Part shown: positions 1 through 6,884 of the stretch, one piece after another
Layout of the letters: each line of letters starts with the position of its first letter
Numbering within the stretch: position 1 is the first letter of the stretch
Assembly: GCF_026642255.1 (NCBI RefSeq)
Contig: NZ_CP113264.1
Span: 6,820,001-6,884,000 of the forward strand
Source of the DNA: Streptomonospora nanhaiensis
GTDB taxonomy: Bacteria > Actinomycetota > Actinomycetes > Streptosporangiales > Streptosporangiaceae
DNA: 64,000 nt
Direction: 5' to 3'
The notes under the pieces: model-generated
Seen by the model: only the letters and a program-made list of their open reading frames with translations
What the model was told of the DNA's origin: nothing
Database searches by the model: none
Made by a program: the position numbers and the translations under genes

Positions 1-111
1 AATCCCTTCCATAAAGCCCCAGGTAGGACCCTCCGAAGCACGTGGATTACCCGCCCGGAACGACGACGCCGCGATGACTATGGGGCTTCTGTGCACTAAA
101 GTCTTCCTACC

Positions 112-549
112 ATGGCGTATTCAGCGAGAAGTCCGTCGTCGGTGGTCTCGACCCGACCGGCCCGCCAGGGCGACCCCGGCCTGGCCGAGGCCCTGTCGGC
201 GCACCTGGGCATCGAACTCACCCCCCGCGAGTTCACGCTGCCCGACGGCACGAGGATCGGCGTCGACTGCGCCGACGGGGGCCGCCCGAGCCTCCTGGTG
301 CAGTTCACCCCGCTCCAGGGCCCGGTCAAGTCGACCCAGCGCAACAAGGTCATCGCCGACGCCTTCAAGCTCGTGTGGCTGCGCGACCACCACTTCCCGG
401 ACGCGCACGTCCTCCTGGTCATCGGCGAACCGCTCGCCCGGCTGTTCGGGCGGGGGGCCTGGCTCCCCGCCGCGTTCGCCTCCTACCGGATCACCGTCGC
501 CCTGGTCGACGAGCATCACAGGATCCGCACACTCGATATCAGTACGTGA
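112..549 (+). CDS. Conserved hypothetical protein, possible nuclease-like fold
   Basis: Encodes 145 residues of unknown function. The N-terminal 25 residues are polar and look disordered; the rest is a compact alpha/beta domain with alternating hydrophobic strands (LLVQFTPLQG, VLLVIGEPLARLF, ITVALVDEHH) and a basic helix (STQRNKVIADAFKLVWLRD). The spacing of an acidic residue in a strand (GVDCADG), a second strand ending in Gln, and a downstream Lys is reminiscent of the PD-(D/E)XK nuclease core, but the acidic position that should follow is Gln, so this is only a resemblance. No clear Shine-Dalgarno precedes the ATG; the sequence TAAAGT lies about 15 bases upstream, so a leaderless or short-leader transcript is possible. 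It stands alone, followed by 456 bases without a convincing gene. Confidence 0.6.
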   Translation: MAYSARSPSSVVSTRPARQGDPGLAEALSAHLGIELTPREFTLPDGTRIGVDCADGGRPSLLVQFTPLQGPVKSTQRNKVIADAFKLVWLRDHHFPDAHVLLVIGEPLARLFGRGAWLPAAFASYRITVALVDEHHRIRTLDIST

Positions 550-566
550 TGAACACTTCATAACGT

Positions 567-580
567 GTTAATCGATTAAC
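567..580. promoter_or_regulatory. Perfect 14-bp palindrome, LacI-type operator candidate
   Basis: GTTAATCGATTAAC is its own reverse complement and sits in a short AT-rich patch 18 bp after the end of the first gene. A central CpG in an AT-rich palindrome is the classic LacI/GalR-family operator shape. The next gene set downstream on the same strand is the ABC importer operon, starting about 430 bp away. No LacI-family gene is in the window. Confidence 0.5.
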
Positions 581-1005
581 CCTAACGTTCCACGCGTCAA
601 ACCCCGCGGGCCGCCGCATTCCATGCTCCCACCCGCTCTCCAACGAACGTCTCCGGTCCCTGGTTCGCCGTGCCCGGAGGCAGTCATCCCCGGAGGGTGT
701 TCATGGATGTCCCGCCCGTCGCGCATGCGCGCCGCGCGTGCGCGCCCGCGCGCCGCCGCACGCCACATGCGCGCGCGACCCTTTCCCGCGCCGGCGACGC
801 GCCGCCGGCGCACGCGTCCCCGATTCCCGCCGGGCGCCCGGGTCCCCTTTTCCCCGCTTTCCCCACGTGCCGCACAGCCGTTCCCGCTCCTCCGCAGCCC
901 TTTTCGGGCACCCCCGACCGGCGCTCCTCCCTTTGCCCCGGAAACACCCATTCACCGGAGCGCCACCGTGTGCGATCATCCGATCACGCATATCGAGGAG
1001 CAGGA
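581..1005. other. Upstream region of importer operon, no gene seen
   Basis: About 425 bases with no convincing coding frame on either strand. Positions 720-790 are a near-continuous alternating purine-pyrimidine tract (CGCGCATGCGCG-type), which could favour Z-DNA or simply reflect low-complexity GC. A near-palindrome (GCGATC ... GATCACGC) at about 972-989 lies just before the ribosome binding site at 995-1004 and may be an operator. Confidence 0.4.
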
Positions 1006-1155
1006 ATGACACCGCCGCCCACCGACCCGTCCGCGCACGGCGCCGCCTCGCGAGCGCCCGCAGCGGTTCCGCGCCTCCGGCTCCCCTCGGGGACCGGGCC
1101 CCTCCCCCGGCTCCCCCTCGGGGAGCGGACGCCGCGGCACGGGGACGCGGCGTGA
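1006..1155 (+). CDS. 49-residue leader ORF coupled to the ABC ATPase gene
   Basis: A short frame begins at ATG 1006 directly after a strong ribosome binding site (GAGGAGCAGGA) and ends with a TGA that overlaps the GTG of the ATPase gene (GTGA at 1152-1155). The ATPase GTG itself has no good Shine-Dalgarno, so this frame may be what brings ribosomes to it (translational coupling). The peptide is rich in Pro, Arg and Ala (MTPPPTDPSAHGAASRAPAA...) with no recognisable domain. It could be a functional leader peptide, a non-functional coupling frame, or a decayed N-terminus. The good binding site is what supports it; the protein sequence does not. Confidence 0.45.
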   Translation: MTPPPTDPSAHGAASRAPAAVPRLRLPSGTGPLPRLPLGERTPRHGDAA

Positions 1156-1955
1156 CCGGCGACAGGATCGAGGTGCGCGGGCTCACCAAGGCCTACGAGG
1201 GCGCCGACCCGCTCCGGCCGGCGCTCCACGACGTCGACCTGGAGATCCCCCGGGGCCGCTTCGTCAGCCTCATCGGCCCCAGCGGGTGCGGGAAGTCCAC
1301 CCTGCTGCGCGTGGTGGCCGGGCTGGAGCGGCACGACACCGGGACCGTCTCCGTGTTCGGGTCGACCCCGGAGCGCATGGCCGCCGCCAAGGCCGTCGGC
1401 CTCGTCCCCCAGTCCCCGGCCCTGCTCCCCTGGCAGAACGTGCGGCGCAACGTGTCCCTGCCCTCCCGCGTCAACCGCCGGGCCGGCCGGGGCAGCGAGG
1501 ACCCCGACCTGCTGCTCCGCATGGTGGGCCTGGAGGACGCCGCCCGCAAGTACCCCCACGAGCTCTCCGGCGGCATGAGGCAGCGCGTCGCCATCGCCCG
1601 CGCCTTTGGCATCCGCCCCGACCTGCTGCTGATGGACGAGCCCTTCTCCGCGCTGGACGAGTTCACCCGTGAGGCGCTCCAGCTCCAGCTCCTCGGGCTG
1701 TGGGAGCGCATGTCCACGACGGTCCTGTTCGTCACCCACTCGGTCCGCGAGGCGGTCACCCTCTCCGACACGGTCGTGGTGATGTCCGCCCGTCCGGGAC
1801 GCGTGCACGAGGTGCTGGACGTCGACCTGCCGCGCCCCCGCGACCGGGGCGTCGTGACCGGGCCCCGCCTGCACGTCCTGGAGGACAGGGTGCGCGCCTC
1901 CCTCCAGACCGCCTGGGAGGCCGGAGCCGCCCCCGACGACCTCGTCCCCCTGTGA
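1152..1955 (+). CDS. ABC transporter ATP-binding protein, SsuB/TauB (NMT1-type importer)
   Basis: A 267-residue nucleotide-binding subunit that powers import by the neighbouring permease and binding protein. Visible motifs in order: Walker A GPSGCGKST, Q-loop VPQSPALLPW, signature LSGGMRQRVAIARA, Walker B LLLMDEP followed by FSALD, and switch His in VTHSVREAV. The Q-loop context and signature match the nitrate/sulfonate/taurine/pyrimidine class. The start chosen is GTG 1152, which overlaps the stop of a short upstream frame; no closer binding site was found. The permease gene starts 26 bp downstream behind GAGAGGAGGA, so the genes form one operon. The RutA-like enzyme at the operon end suggests a pyrimidine-like or other N-heterocyclic substrate, which is inference. 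Confidence 0.9.
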   Translation: MTGDRIEVRGLTKAYEGADPLRPALHDVDLEIPRGRFVSLIGPSGCGKSTLLRVVAGLERHDTGTVSVFGSTPERMAAAKAVGLVPQSPALLPWQNVRRNVSLPSRVNRRAGRGSEDPDLLLRMVGLEDAARKYPHELSGGMRQRVAIARAFGIRPDLLLMDEPFSALDEFTREALQLQLLGLWERMSTTVLFVTHSVREAVTLSDTVVVMSARPGRVHEVLDVDLPRPRDRGVVTGPRLHVLEDRVRASLQTAWEAGAAPDDLVPL

Positions 1956-1981
1956 GCACCGCCCCGAGAGGAGGAACGGCC

Positions 1982-2815
1982 ATGGCCACCCAGACCCCCG
2001 CCCGTCCCCGTCCCGACCGCGAGGAGGGCCCGCGAGGGGCGGCCCCGCGCGTACGCCGCCGCCTGTTCGGCATCGGGCTGTGGATGCCCGCCACCGTGGC
2101 CGTGCTGCTCTGCGGCCTCGCCTGGACGGCGGTCGCCGAGGACCAGCCCTACCTGCTCCCCCCGCTCCGGGAGGTGGGCACGGTCCTGGTGGAGGACCCC
2201 GGCCTGTTCCTCGGCAACGCGTGGTCCACGCTCCGGATCGCCCTCCTCGGCGTGTCCTTCGGAGCGGGGACGGCGTTCGTCCTGTCCCTCGTCATGTCCG
2301 AGGTGCCGGTGGTGCGGCGCGCGATCATGCCACTGGCCGTCGTGCTGAACGTGACCCCCGTCGTCGCGCTCGCCCCCGCCCTGGTGGTCGCGTTCGGGTT
2401 CGGCATGGCGCCCAAGGTGATCGTCACCGCGATCATCACCTTCTTCCCGGTGCTCATCAACATGACGACCGGGCTGCGGTCGGTGCCCGTGCCCGTCCTG
2501 CACGTGTTCTCGACCCTGCACGCCTCCCGCCTGGAGGTGCTGCTCCGGCTGCGCGTCCCCAGCAGCCTCCCCTACGCCCTCGCAGCGCTGCGGGTGGTGT
2601 TCCCCCTTTCCATCGTGGGCGCCGTGGTCGCGGAGTTCGTCGCCGCCGGGTCCTCCAGCGGACTCGGCACGATGATCCGCACCTCGGCCGCGACCGCCCG
2701 CCTGGAGTACGTCTACGCGGCCATCGCCTGTCTGGCCGCCATGGGCGTGCTGATGCTCGCACTCATCACCGTCCTCGAACGACGACTGCTGTTCTGGCAC
2801 GAGTCGCAGCAGTGA
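1982..2815 (+). CDS. ABC transporter permease, SsuC/TauC type
   Basis: A 277-residue integral membrane subunit. After a charged cytoplasmic tail of about 30 residues come about six membrane segments (for example TVAVLLCGLAWTAVA, FGAGTAFVLSLVMSE, ITFFPVLINMTTGL). The binding-protein-dependent transport loop that contacts the ATPase is seen as the segment around 'LHASRLEVLLRLRVPSSLPY', with the usual family spacing before the last helices. It probably acts as a homodimer with the preceding ATPase. ATG 1982 has an excellent site (GAGAGGAGGAAC). The stop codon overlaps an in-frame GTG of the next gene, but that gene more likely starts 24 bp further on. Confidence 0.9.
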   Translation: MATQTPARPRPDREEGPRGAAPRVRRRLFGIGLWMPATVAVLLCGLAWTAVAEDQPYLLPPLREVGTVLVEDPGLFLGNAWSTLRIALLGVSFGAGTAFVLSLVMSEVPVVRRAIMPLAVVLNVTPVVALAPALVVAFGFGMAPKVIVTAIITFFPVLINMTTGLRSVPVPVLHVFSTLHASRLEVLLRLRVPSSLPYALAALRVVFPLSIVGAVVAEFVAAGSSSGLGTMIRTSAATARLEYVYAAIACLAAMGVLMLALITVLERRLLFWHESQQ

Positions 2816-2838
2816 CGCACACACCCGAAGGAGCCCTC

Positions 2839-3957
2839 GTGGCACTCCCCCCCGCCTCCCTCCCCCGGCCCCGGATCCGGCGCGTACGCCCCGTGGCCGC
2901 CGCGGCCCTCACCTCGGCCCTCCTCCTCACCACCGCCTGCGCGGGCGAGGAGGCGACCGAGGAGCCGGCGGACGTGGCCACCGTGATCGACGAGGAGCGG
3001 TGCGAGACCAACCGCGCCGCGGGACCCGTCACCTACATCACCGGATACCAGTACCAGGCCTCCGTGAGCATCCTGGAGGCCGTCGCCGCCGACGCCCTCG
3101 GCTTCTTCGACGCCGTCTGCCTCGACGTCGAGATCCAGCCCGGCACCGGCGACACGATCGGCAACTCCCAGCTGGTCTCGGCCGGTACGGCGCACTTCAC
3201 GTCGCTGGGCAACGAGGCCGAGGTCCTCCAGGCCAACGACGCCGGCCACGACGTCATCGGCATCTCCACGTACGGGCACGTCCCCATCGCCACCCTGCTG
3301 ACGGGGACCGGCATCGAGGAGCTCGGCGACCTGGAGGGCACCACCCTGGGGCACAAGGGCATGCTGCCCGCCCCGCTGGAGGCCATGCTCGTCGCCGACG
3401 GCGTCGACATGGACGCCATCGAGATCGTGGAGGTCGGCTACGACCCCAGCGTCCTGCCCCGCGACCAGGTGCAGGCCCTCACCGGGTTCCGGTCCAACGA
3501 GCCGTTCCTCCTCGCCGACATGGACGAGGAGTACAACGAGTGGCTCCCCGAGGACTACGGGGTCGTCGGCTCGTTCGGCGTGATGGCCACGCACCCCGAG
3601 TGGGCCCAGGAGAACCCGACCGTGGTCGAGGACTACCTGCGCGCGATCGCCCAGGCGTTCTCGTACTGCCAGGAGAACGGCGAGGAGTGCGTCGGGTACG
3701 CCGCCGACCTGGCCGAGTCCGGGTACGACGTCGACCACAACCTGCGGGTGTGGAACGCCGAGCACGAGCTGGTCACCTCGTCCACGCCCGACGACGCCCC
3801 TCCCGGGTACATCGACCTGAACCTGACCGAGGCCGAGGGGGAGACCCTGGTGGACAACGGCCAGCTGGACGAGCTGCCCGACCTGGAGCCCCTGTTCGAC
3901 CCGCGCTACCTGGAGGCCGTGCACGTCGCCACCGAGGTCTCCTGGCCCGCCGAGTAG
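2839..3957 (+). CDS. NMT1/THI5-like substrate-binding lipoprotein
   Basis: A 372-residue extracellular binding protein of the NMT1/THI5-like family, which recognises pyrimidine precursors, sulfonates or similar small molecules. The N-terminus is a lipoprotein signal: basic RIRRVRP, hydrophobic AAAALTSALLL, lipobox LTTAC, so mature protein would be anchored by Cys. The family core starts about residue 60 (VTYITGYQYQASVSILEAV, SQLVSAGTAHFTS). GTG 2839 was chosen because GAAGGAG lies six bases upstream; an in-frame GTG at 2812 overlapping the permease stop lacks such a site. It is followed by a strong hairpin (3993-4028) before the monooxygenase gene, which may lower expression of that last gene relative to the transporter. 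Confidence 0.88.
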   Translation: MALPPASLPRPRIRRVRPVAAAALTSALLLTTACAGEEATEEPADVATVIDEERCETNRAAGPVTYITGYQYQASVSILEAVAADALGFFDAVCLDVEIQPGTGDTIGNSQLVSAGTAHFTSLGNEAEVLQANDAGHDVIGISTYGHVPIATLLTGTGIEELGDLEGTTLGHKGMLPAPLEAMLVADGVDMDAIEIVEVGYDPSVLPRDQVQALTGFRSNEPFLLADMDEEYNEWLPEDYGVVGSFGVMATHPEWAQENPTVVEDYLRAIAQAFSYCQENGEECVGYAADLAESGYDVDHNLRVWNAEHELVTSSTPDDAPPGYIDLNLTEAEGETLVDNGQLDELPDLEPLFDPRYLEAVHVATEVSWPAE

Positions 3958-3992
3958 CGCGCACGGGCAGGACCCGCCGCACGCGGTGAGCC

Positions 3993-4028
3993 GCCGGCGC
4001 CGCCCTCCCCCGGGCGGGCGGCGCCGGC
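3993..4028 (+). terminator. 13-bp perfect stem between binding protein and monooxygenase
   Basis: The arms 3993-4005 and 4016-4028 are exact reverse complements (GCCGGCGCCGCCC) with a 10-base loop. There is no U-tract, as is usual in actinobacteria. Located 35 bp after the binding-protein stop; may be a terminator, an attenuator or an mRNA 3'-end stabiliser inside the operon. Confidence 0.5.
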
Positions 4029-4101
4029 CGCGCGGACGGCACACGCAGAACCCGAAGCGGCGGCGCGACGACGCGCCGCCAGAGAACTAGGAGCCCACAG
4101 G

Positions 4102-5172
4102 ATGGCAGCACCAGGCGGCGCCCCGACCGCCGACACCGAGTACGGGATCTTCCTGCCCATCGGTAACGGAGGCTGGATCGTGTCGGAGACGGCACCGCAT
4201 CCGCAGGCCACGTACGAGTACAACAAGAAGGCCGCGATCCTCGCCGAGGCCCACGGGCTCGACTTCGTCATGTCCATGGGCAAGTGGCGCGGGTACGACG
4301 GGGCCACCGACCACTGGGGGCGCACCCTGGAGTCCATGACGATGATGTCGGGACTCGCCGAGGCGACCGAGCGCGTCAAGGTGTGGGCGACCGTCCACAC
4401 GAACCTGTTCCACCCGGCCCTGGCCGCGAAGATGTACACCACCCTCCAGCAGGTGAGCGGGGGGCGGGCCGGGATGAACATCGTCGTGGGGTCCTACGCC
4501 GACGAGTTCGCGCAGATGGGCCTGTGGCGGGACGACCTCGGCCACGCCGACCGGTACCGGTACACGGAGGAGTGGGCCACCGTCCTCAGACGCCTGTGGA
4601 CGGAGGACTCCGTCACCCACGACGGCGAGTTCTTCCAGCTCGACGACTGCCGCTCCAGGCCGCACCCCGACCCCGCGCCCACGCTCATCAGCGCGGGGCG
4701 CTCCGACACGGGGCTCGACTTCCAGGCCCGGCACTGCGACGGCTCGTTCCTGACCGCGCAGGACCTGCCCGGCCTGCGCGAGGCCAGCCTCGACGTGAAG
4801 GCGCGGGCCGACAAGCGGGGCCGGAGCATCCGGACCTACTCGATGCTCACCGTCATCATGGACGAGACCGACGCCGCGGCCGAGGAGCGCCGGCTGAGGT
4901 ACGGCCGGGGCGCGGACGTGGACGCGATCGTCAACATGAAGCTCTCCTGGGGCCTGCCCCTGGACAGGGCCCTGTCGCTGACCTCCGAGCGCCCGGAGGA
5001 CGAGGCGTTCCAGACCCCGTTCGTGACCGGGTCGCCGGAGACGGTGGCCGGCCGGATCCGCGAGATGGTCGAGTACGCCGAACTGGACGGCCTCATGCTC
5101 ATCTTCCCGGACTACCACGCCGACCTGGCCGCGTTCGGGGAGCAGGTCATGCCCCGGCTCCGTCAGGGCTGA
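4102..5172 (+). CDS. RutA-like flavin-dependent monooxygenase (luciferase-like)
   Basis: A 356-residue member of the bacterial luciferase-like, FMNH2-dependent monooxygenases, closest in feel to RutA, which opens the uracil ring. The sequence carries the RutA-like start (GIFLPIGNGGWIVSETAPHP), then FVMSMGKWRGYDG, LESMTMMSGLAEAT, the SGGRAGMNIVVG segment, EFFQLDDCRSRPHP and LISAGRSDTGLDF, all matching in order the E. coli RutA blocks as I recall them. It is the last gene of an NMT1-type importer operon, so a natural reading is uptake and oxidative ring opening of a pyrimidine-like compound. No rutB-rutG homologues lie next to it, so it may act on a different heterocycle. ATG 4102 follows CTAGGAGCCCACAGG. 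Known in the family: TIM barrel, cytoplasmic, needs a separate flavin reductase. Confidence 0.78.
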   Translation: MAAPGGAPTADTEYGIFLPIGNGGWIVSETAPHPQATYEYNKKAAILAEAHGLDFVMSMGKWRGYDGATDHWGRTLESMTMMSGLAEATERVKVWATVHTNLFHPALAAKMYTTLQQVSGGRAGMNIVVGSYADEFAQMGLWRDDLGHADRYRYTEEWATVLRRLWTEDSVTHDGEFFQLDDCRSRPHPDPAPTLISAGRSDTGLDFQARHCDGSFLTAQDLPGLREASLDVKARADKRGRSIRTYSMLTVIMDETDAAAEERRLRYGRGADVDAIVNMKLSWGLPLDRALSLTSERPEDEAFQTPFVTGSPETVAGRIREMVEYAELDGLMLIFPDYHADLAAFGEQVMPRLRQG

Positions 5173-5208
5173 GCGGCGCCGGGCCCCGCGCCGGTCCGCG
5201 GGGACACG

Positions 5209-5230
5209 CGGCGCCCCTGGCGGGGCGCCG
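5209..5230 (+). terminator. 9-bp perfect hairpin after the monooxygenase gene
   Basis: CGGCGCCCC (5209-5217) pairs exactly with GGGGCGCCG (5222-5230) around a four-base loop TGGC, 36 bp after the stop. No U-tract. Likely end of the importer/monooxygenase transcript. Confidence 0.5.
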
Positions 5231-5314
5231 TCCCGGCTCCCCGGCCGGTCGCGGCCGGCGGGCCCCGGGGTTGGGGCGCTCCGCCGCCGGGTAGTCACCA
5301 GTACGTGCATCAGC

Positions 5315-5362
5315 GGGTCCGCCCGCGCCGCGCCCCCTCCGGGGCGCGGCGCGGGCGGACCC
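5315..5362 (+). terminator. 22-bp perfect inverted repeat before the DUF2795 gene
   Basis: Arms 5315-5336 and 5341-5362 are exact reverse complements over 22 bp, separated only by CTCC. It ends 23 bp before the start codon of the small DUF2795 gene, so it is either a second terminator insulating that gene from upstream transcription or a very stable hairpin in its 5' leader. No U-tract follows. Confidence 0.55.
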
Positions 5363-5385
5363 TCTCGCTCTCCGGGGGGACCGAC

Positions 5386-5637
5386 ATGGGCGTCAAACGC
5401 GGTATCAGCGGGCTGCGGCAGATCCTGGACCGGATGGAGTTCCCGGCGGACAAGGACCGGATCGTCGCCCGCGCCCTGGACGAGGGCGGCGACGAGGAGA
5501 TCCTGAGCGCCCTGCGCGCGATGCCGTCCGCCGACTTCTACGAGGCCGGGGAGGTCCTGCGGGCGGTCCCGCTGCCCGAGACCGAGCGCGCCCGGACCGA
5601 GTCGGCCCGGGCGCGGGAGCGCGGGGAGCGCCCCTGA
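5386..5637 (+). CDS. DUF2795 domain protein
   Basis: An 83-residue protein. The core (LRQILDRMEFPADKDRIVARALDEGGDEEILSALRAMP followed by DFYEAGEVLRAV, quoted in two pieces: helices around residues 8-35 and 36-65) is the actinobacterial DUF2795 fold, a small helical domain whose founding members are of unknown role; the tail is Arg/Glu-rich. ATG 5386 was chosen because a G-rich site (CCGGGGGGACCGAC) precedes it; an in-frame ATG at 5305 would place the 22-bp inverted repeat inside the coding region and gives an unrelated Arg-rich extension. The gene ends 4 bp from the convergent desaturase stop. Confidence 0.72.
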   Translation: MGVKRGISGLRQILDRMEFPADKDRIVARALDEGGDEEILSALRAMPSADFYEAGEVLRAVPLPETERARTESARARERGERP

Positions 5638-5641
5638 GCGG

Positions 5642-6679
5642 TCAGGCCCGCGCGGCGGCGCGCAGCGGGGCCCCGGCCCTGTGCATGTGGGTGAGCGCCT
5701 CGATGTGCGAGCGCACGAAACCGGTCTCGTGGTACGGGATGCCGATCTCCGCGCAGTAGTCGCGCACCAGCGGCTGGACCCGGCGCAGGTTCGGGCTGGG
5801 CATGTTCGGGAACAGGTGGTGCTCGATCTGGTAGTTGAGGCCCCCGAGGGCGAGGTCGGTGAACCAGCCGCCCCGCACGTTCCGCGAGGTCAGCACCTGC
5901 TTGCGGAGGAAGTCGAGCTTCTCGCCCTTCTTCAGCGTGGGCATGCCCTTGTGGTTGGGGGCGAAGATGCAGCCGAGGTAGACCCCGAACAGCCCCTGCT
6001 GGACCGCGATGAACGCGAGGGCCTGGAGGGGCTGGAGGACCGTGAACACCGCGCCGAGGTAGAGCGCGAAGTGCCCCGCGAGGAGCACGCCCTCCAGGAC
6101 CCGCTGCTTGGTGCTCGGCCGGAACAGGGCGCGCACGCTGCCCACGTGCAGGTTGAGGCCCTCCAGGAGCAGGAGCGGGTAGAACAGGAACGCCTGCCGG
6201 CGGCCGAGGAAGGCGGGCACGCCCCTGGCGGCGTGGGCCTGCTCCTCGGACCACACGAAGATGTCCGGCTGGACGTCGGGGTCGAGCTCCTCGTGGTTGG
6301 GGTTGGCGTGGTGCCGGGTGTGCTTGTCCTGCCACCACCCGTAGCCGAGCCCGATGCCGAGGTTGCCCACGACCCTGCCGAACGCCTCGCTGACGCGGCG
6401 CCCGCGGAAGATCTGGAGGTGGGCCAGCTCGTGGGAGACCAGTCCGACCTGTCCGAAGACGGCGGCCATGGCGACGGCGGTGAGCATCTGCCACCAGGAG
6501 TCGCCGAGGAGGAAGAAGGCCGCCCACACGCCGGCGAAGGACAGCCCGATCAGGGAGAGCCGGACGGCGAAGTACACCGGCGTCCGCTCCATCAGACCGG
6601 CTTCCTGGACACGGCGGGACAGCTGGGCGAAGTCACTGCCCCGACGTCGGCCTAGGGTCGTCGCCTCGGCGTCGAGCAT
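5642..6679 (-). CDS. Fatty acid (acyl) desaturase, membrane di-iron
   Basis: A 345-residue membrane desaturase that inserts a double bond in acyl chains using a di-iron centre. The three histidine boxes are all present: HELAH at residues 83-87, HTRHH at 120-124 and QIEHH near 285. Paired hydrophobic helices flank the first box (LSLIGLSFAGVWAAFFLLG, MLTAVAMAAVFGQVG) and a second pair follows residue 200. The QIEHH third box (rather than HNNHH) places it with the front-end/linoleoyl-type and mycobacterial-like desaturases. ATG 6679 follows GGGGAGAG. Upstream, a TATATA-like -10 near 6719-6725 and an imperfect 15-bp palindrome at 6699-6713 suggest TetR-type (DesT/FabR-like) control, an inference from spacing only. 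Confidence 0.9.
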   Translation of the reverse strand: MLDAEATTLGRRRGSDFAQLSRRVQEAGLMERTPVYFAVRLSLIGLSFAGVWAAFFLLGDSWWQMLTAVAMAAVFGQVGLVSHELAHLQIFRGRRVSEAFGRVVGNLGIGLGYGWWQDKHTRHHANPNHEELDPDVQPDIFVWSEEQAHAARGVPAFLGRRQAFLFYPLLLLEGLNLHVGSVRALFRPSTKQRVLEGVLLAGHFALYLGAVFTVLQPLQALAFIAVQQGLFGVYLGCIFAPNHKGMPTLKKGEKLDFLRKQVLTSRNVRGGWFTDLALGGLNYQIEHHLFPNMPSPNLRRVQPLVRDYCAEIGIPYHETGFVRSHIEALTHMHRAGAPLRAAARA

Positions 6680-6698
6680 GCTCTCTCCCCTGCAAAGG

Positions 6699-6713
6699 TG
6701 AACGAATCACTCA
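6699..6713. promoter_or_regulatory. Imperfect palindrome in desaturase leader, TetR-type operator candidate
   Basis: TGAACGAATCACTCA reads on the minus strand as TGAGTGATTCGTTCA; arms TGA..GA / TC..TCA are symmetric about the central base. It lies between the -10-like TATATA and the desaturase start, a position where a bound repressor would block transcription. Confidence 0.4.
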
Positions 6714-6884
6714 TGTGTCCTATATAACACTAGGCGCAGCGGACGGCTCGGACCATGGCACGGCCACGCTGACTTTTCGGGGTGCGTGCACCCCTGCGCC
6801 CTGCGGCGGAAGTGCTTACCATCCTCCGGGCCGCGGCGCCCTCGCCGGGTGCCCGCCCCGCCGGGGCCGGTGGATGATGGGTCC

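Noticed and set aside
738-1151. Longer start of the ABC ATPase gene
   Set aside because: The extension is low-complexity Arg/Pro/Ala and contains the alternating GC tract; a separate frame with a good ribosome site lies over it.
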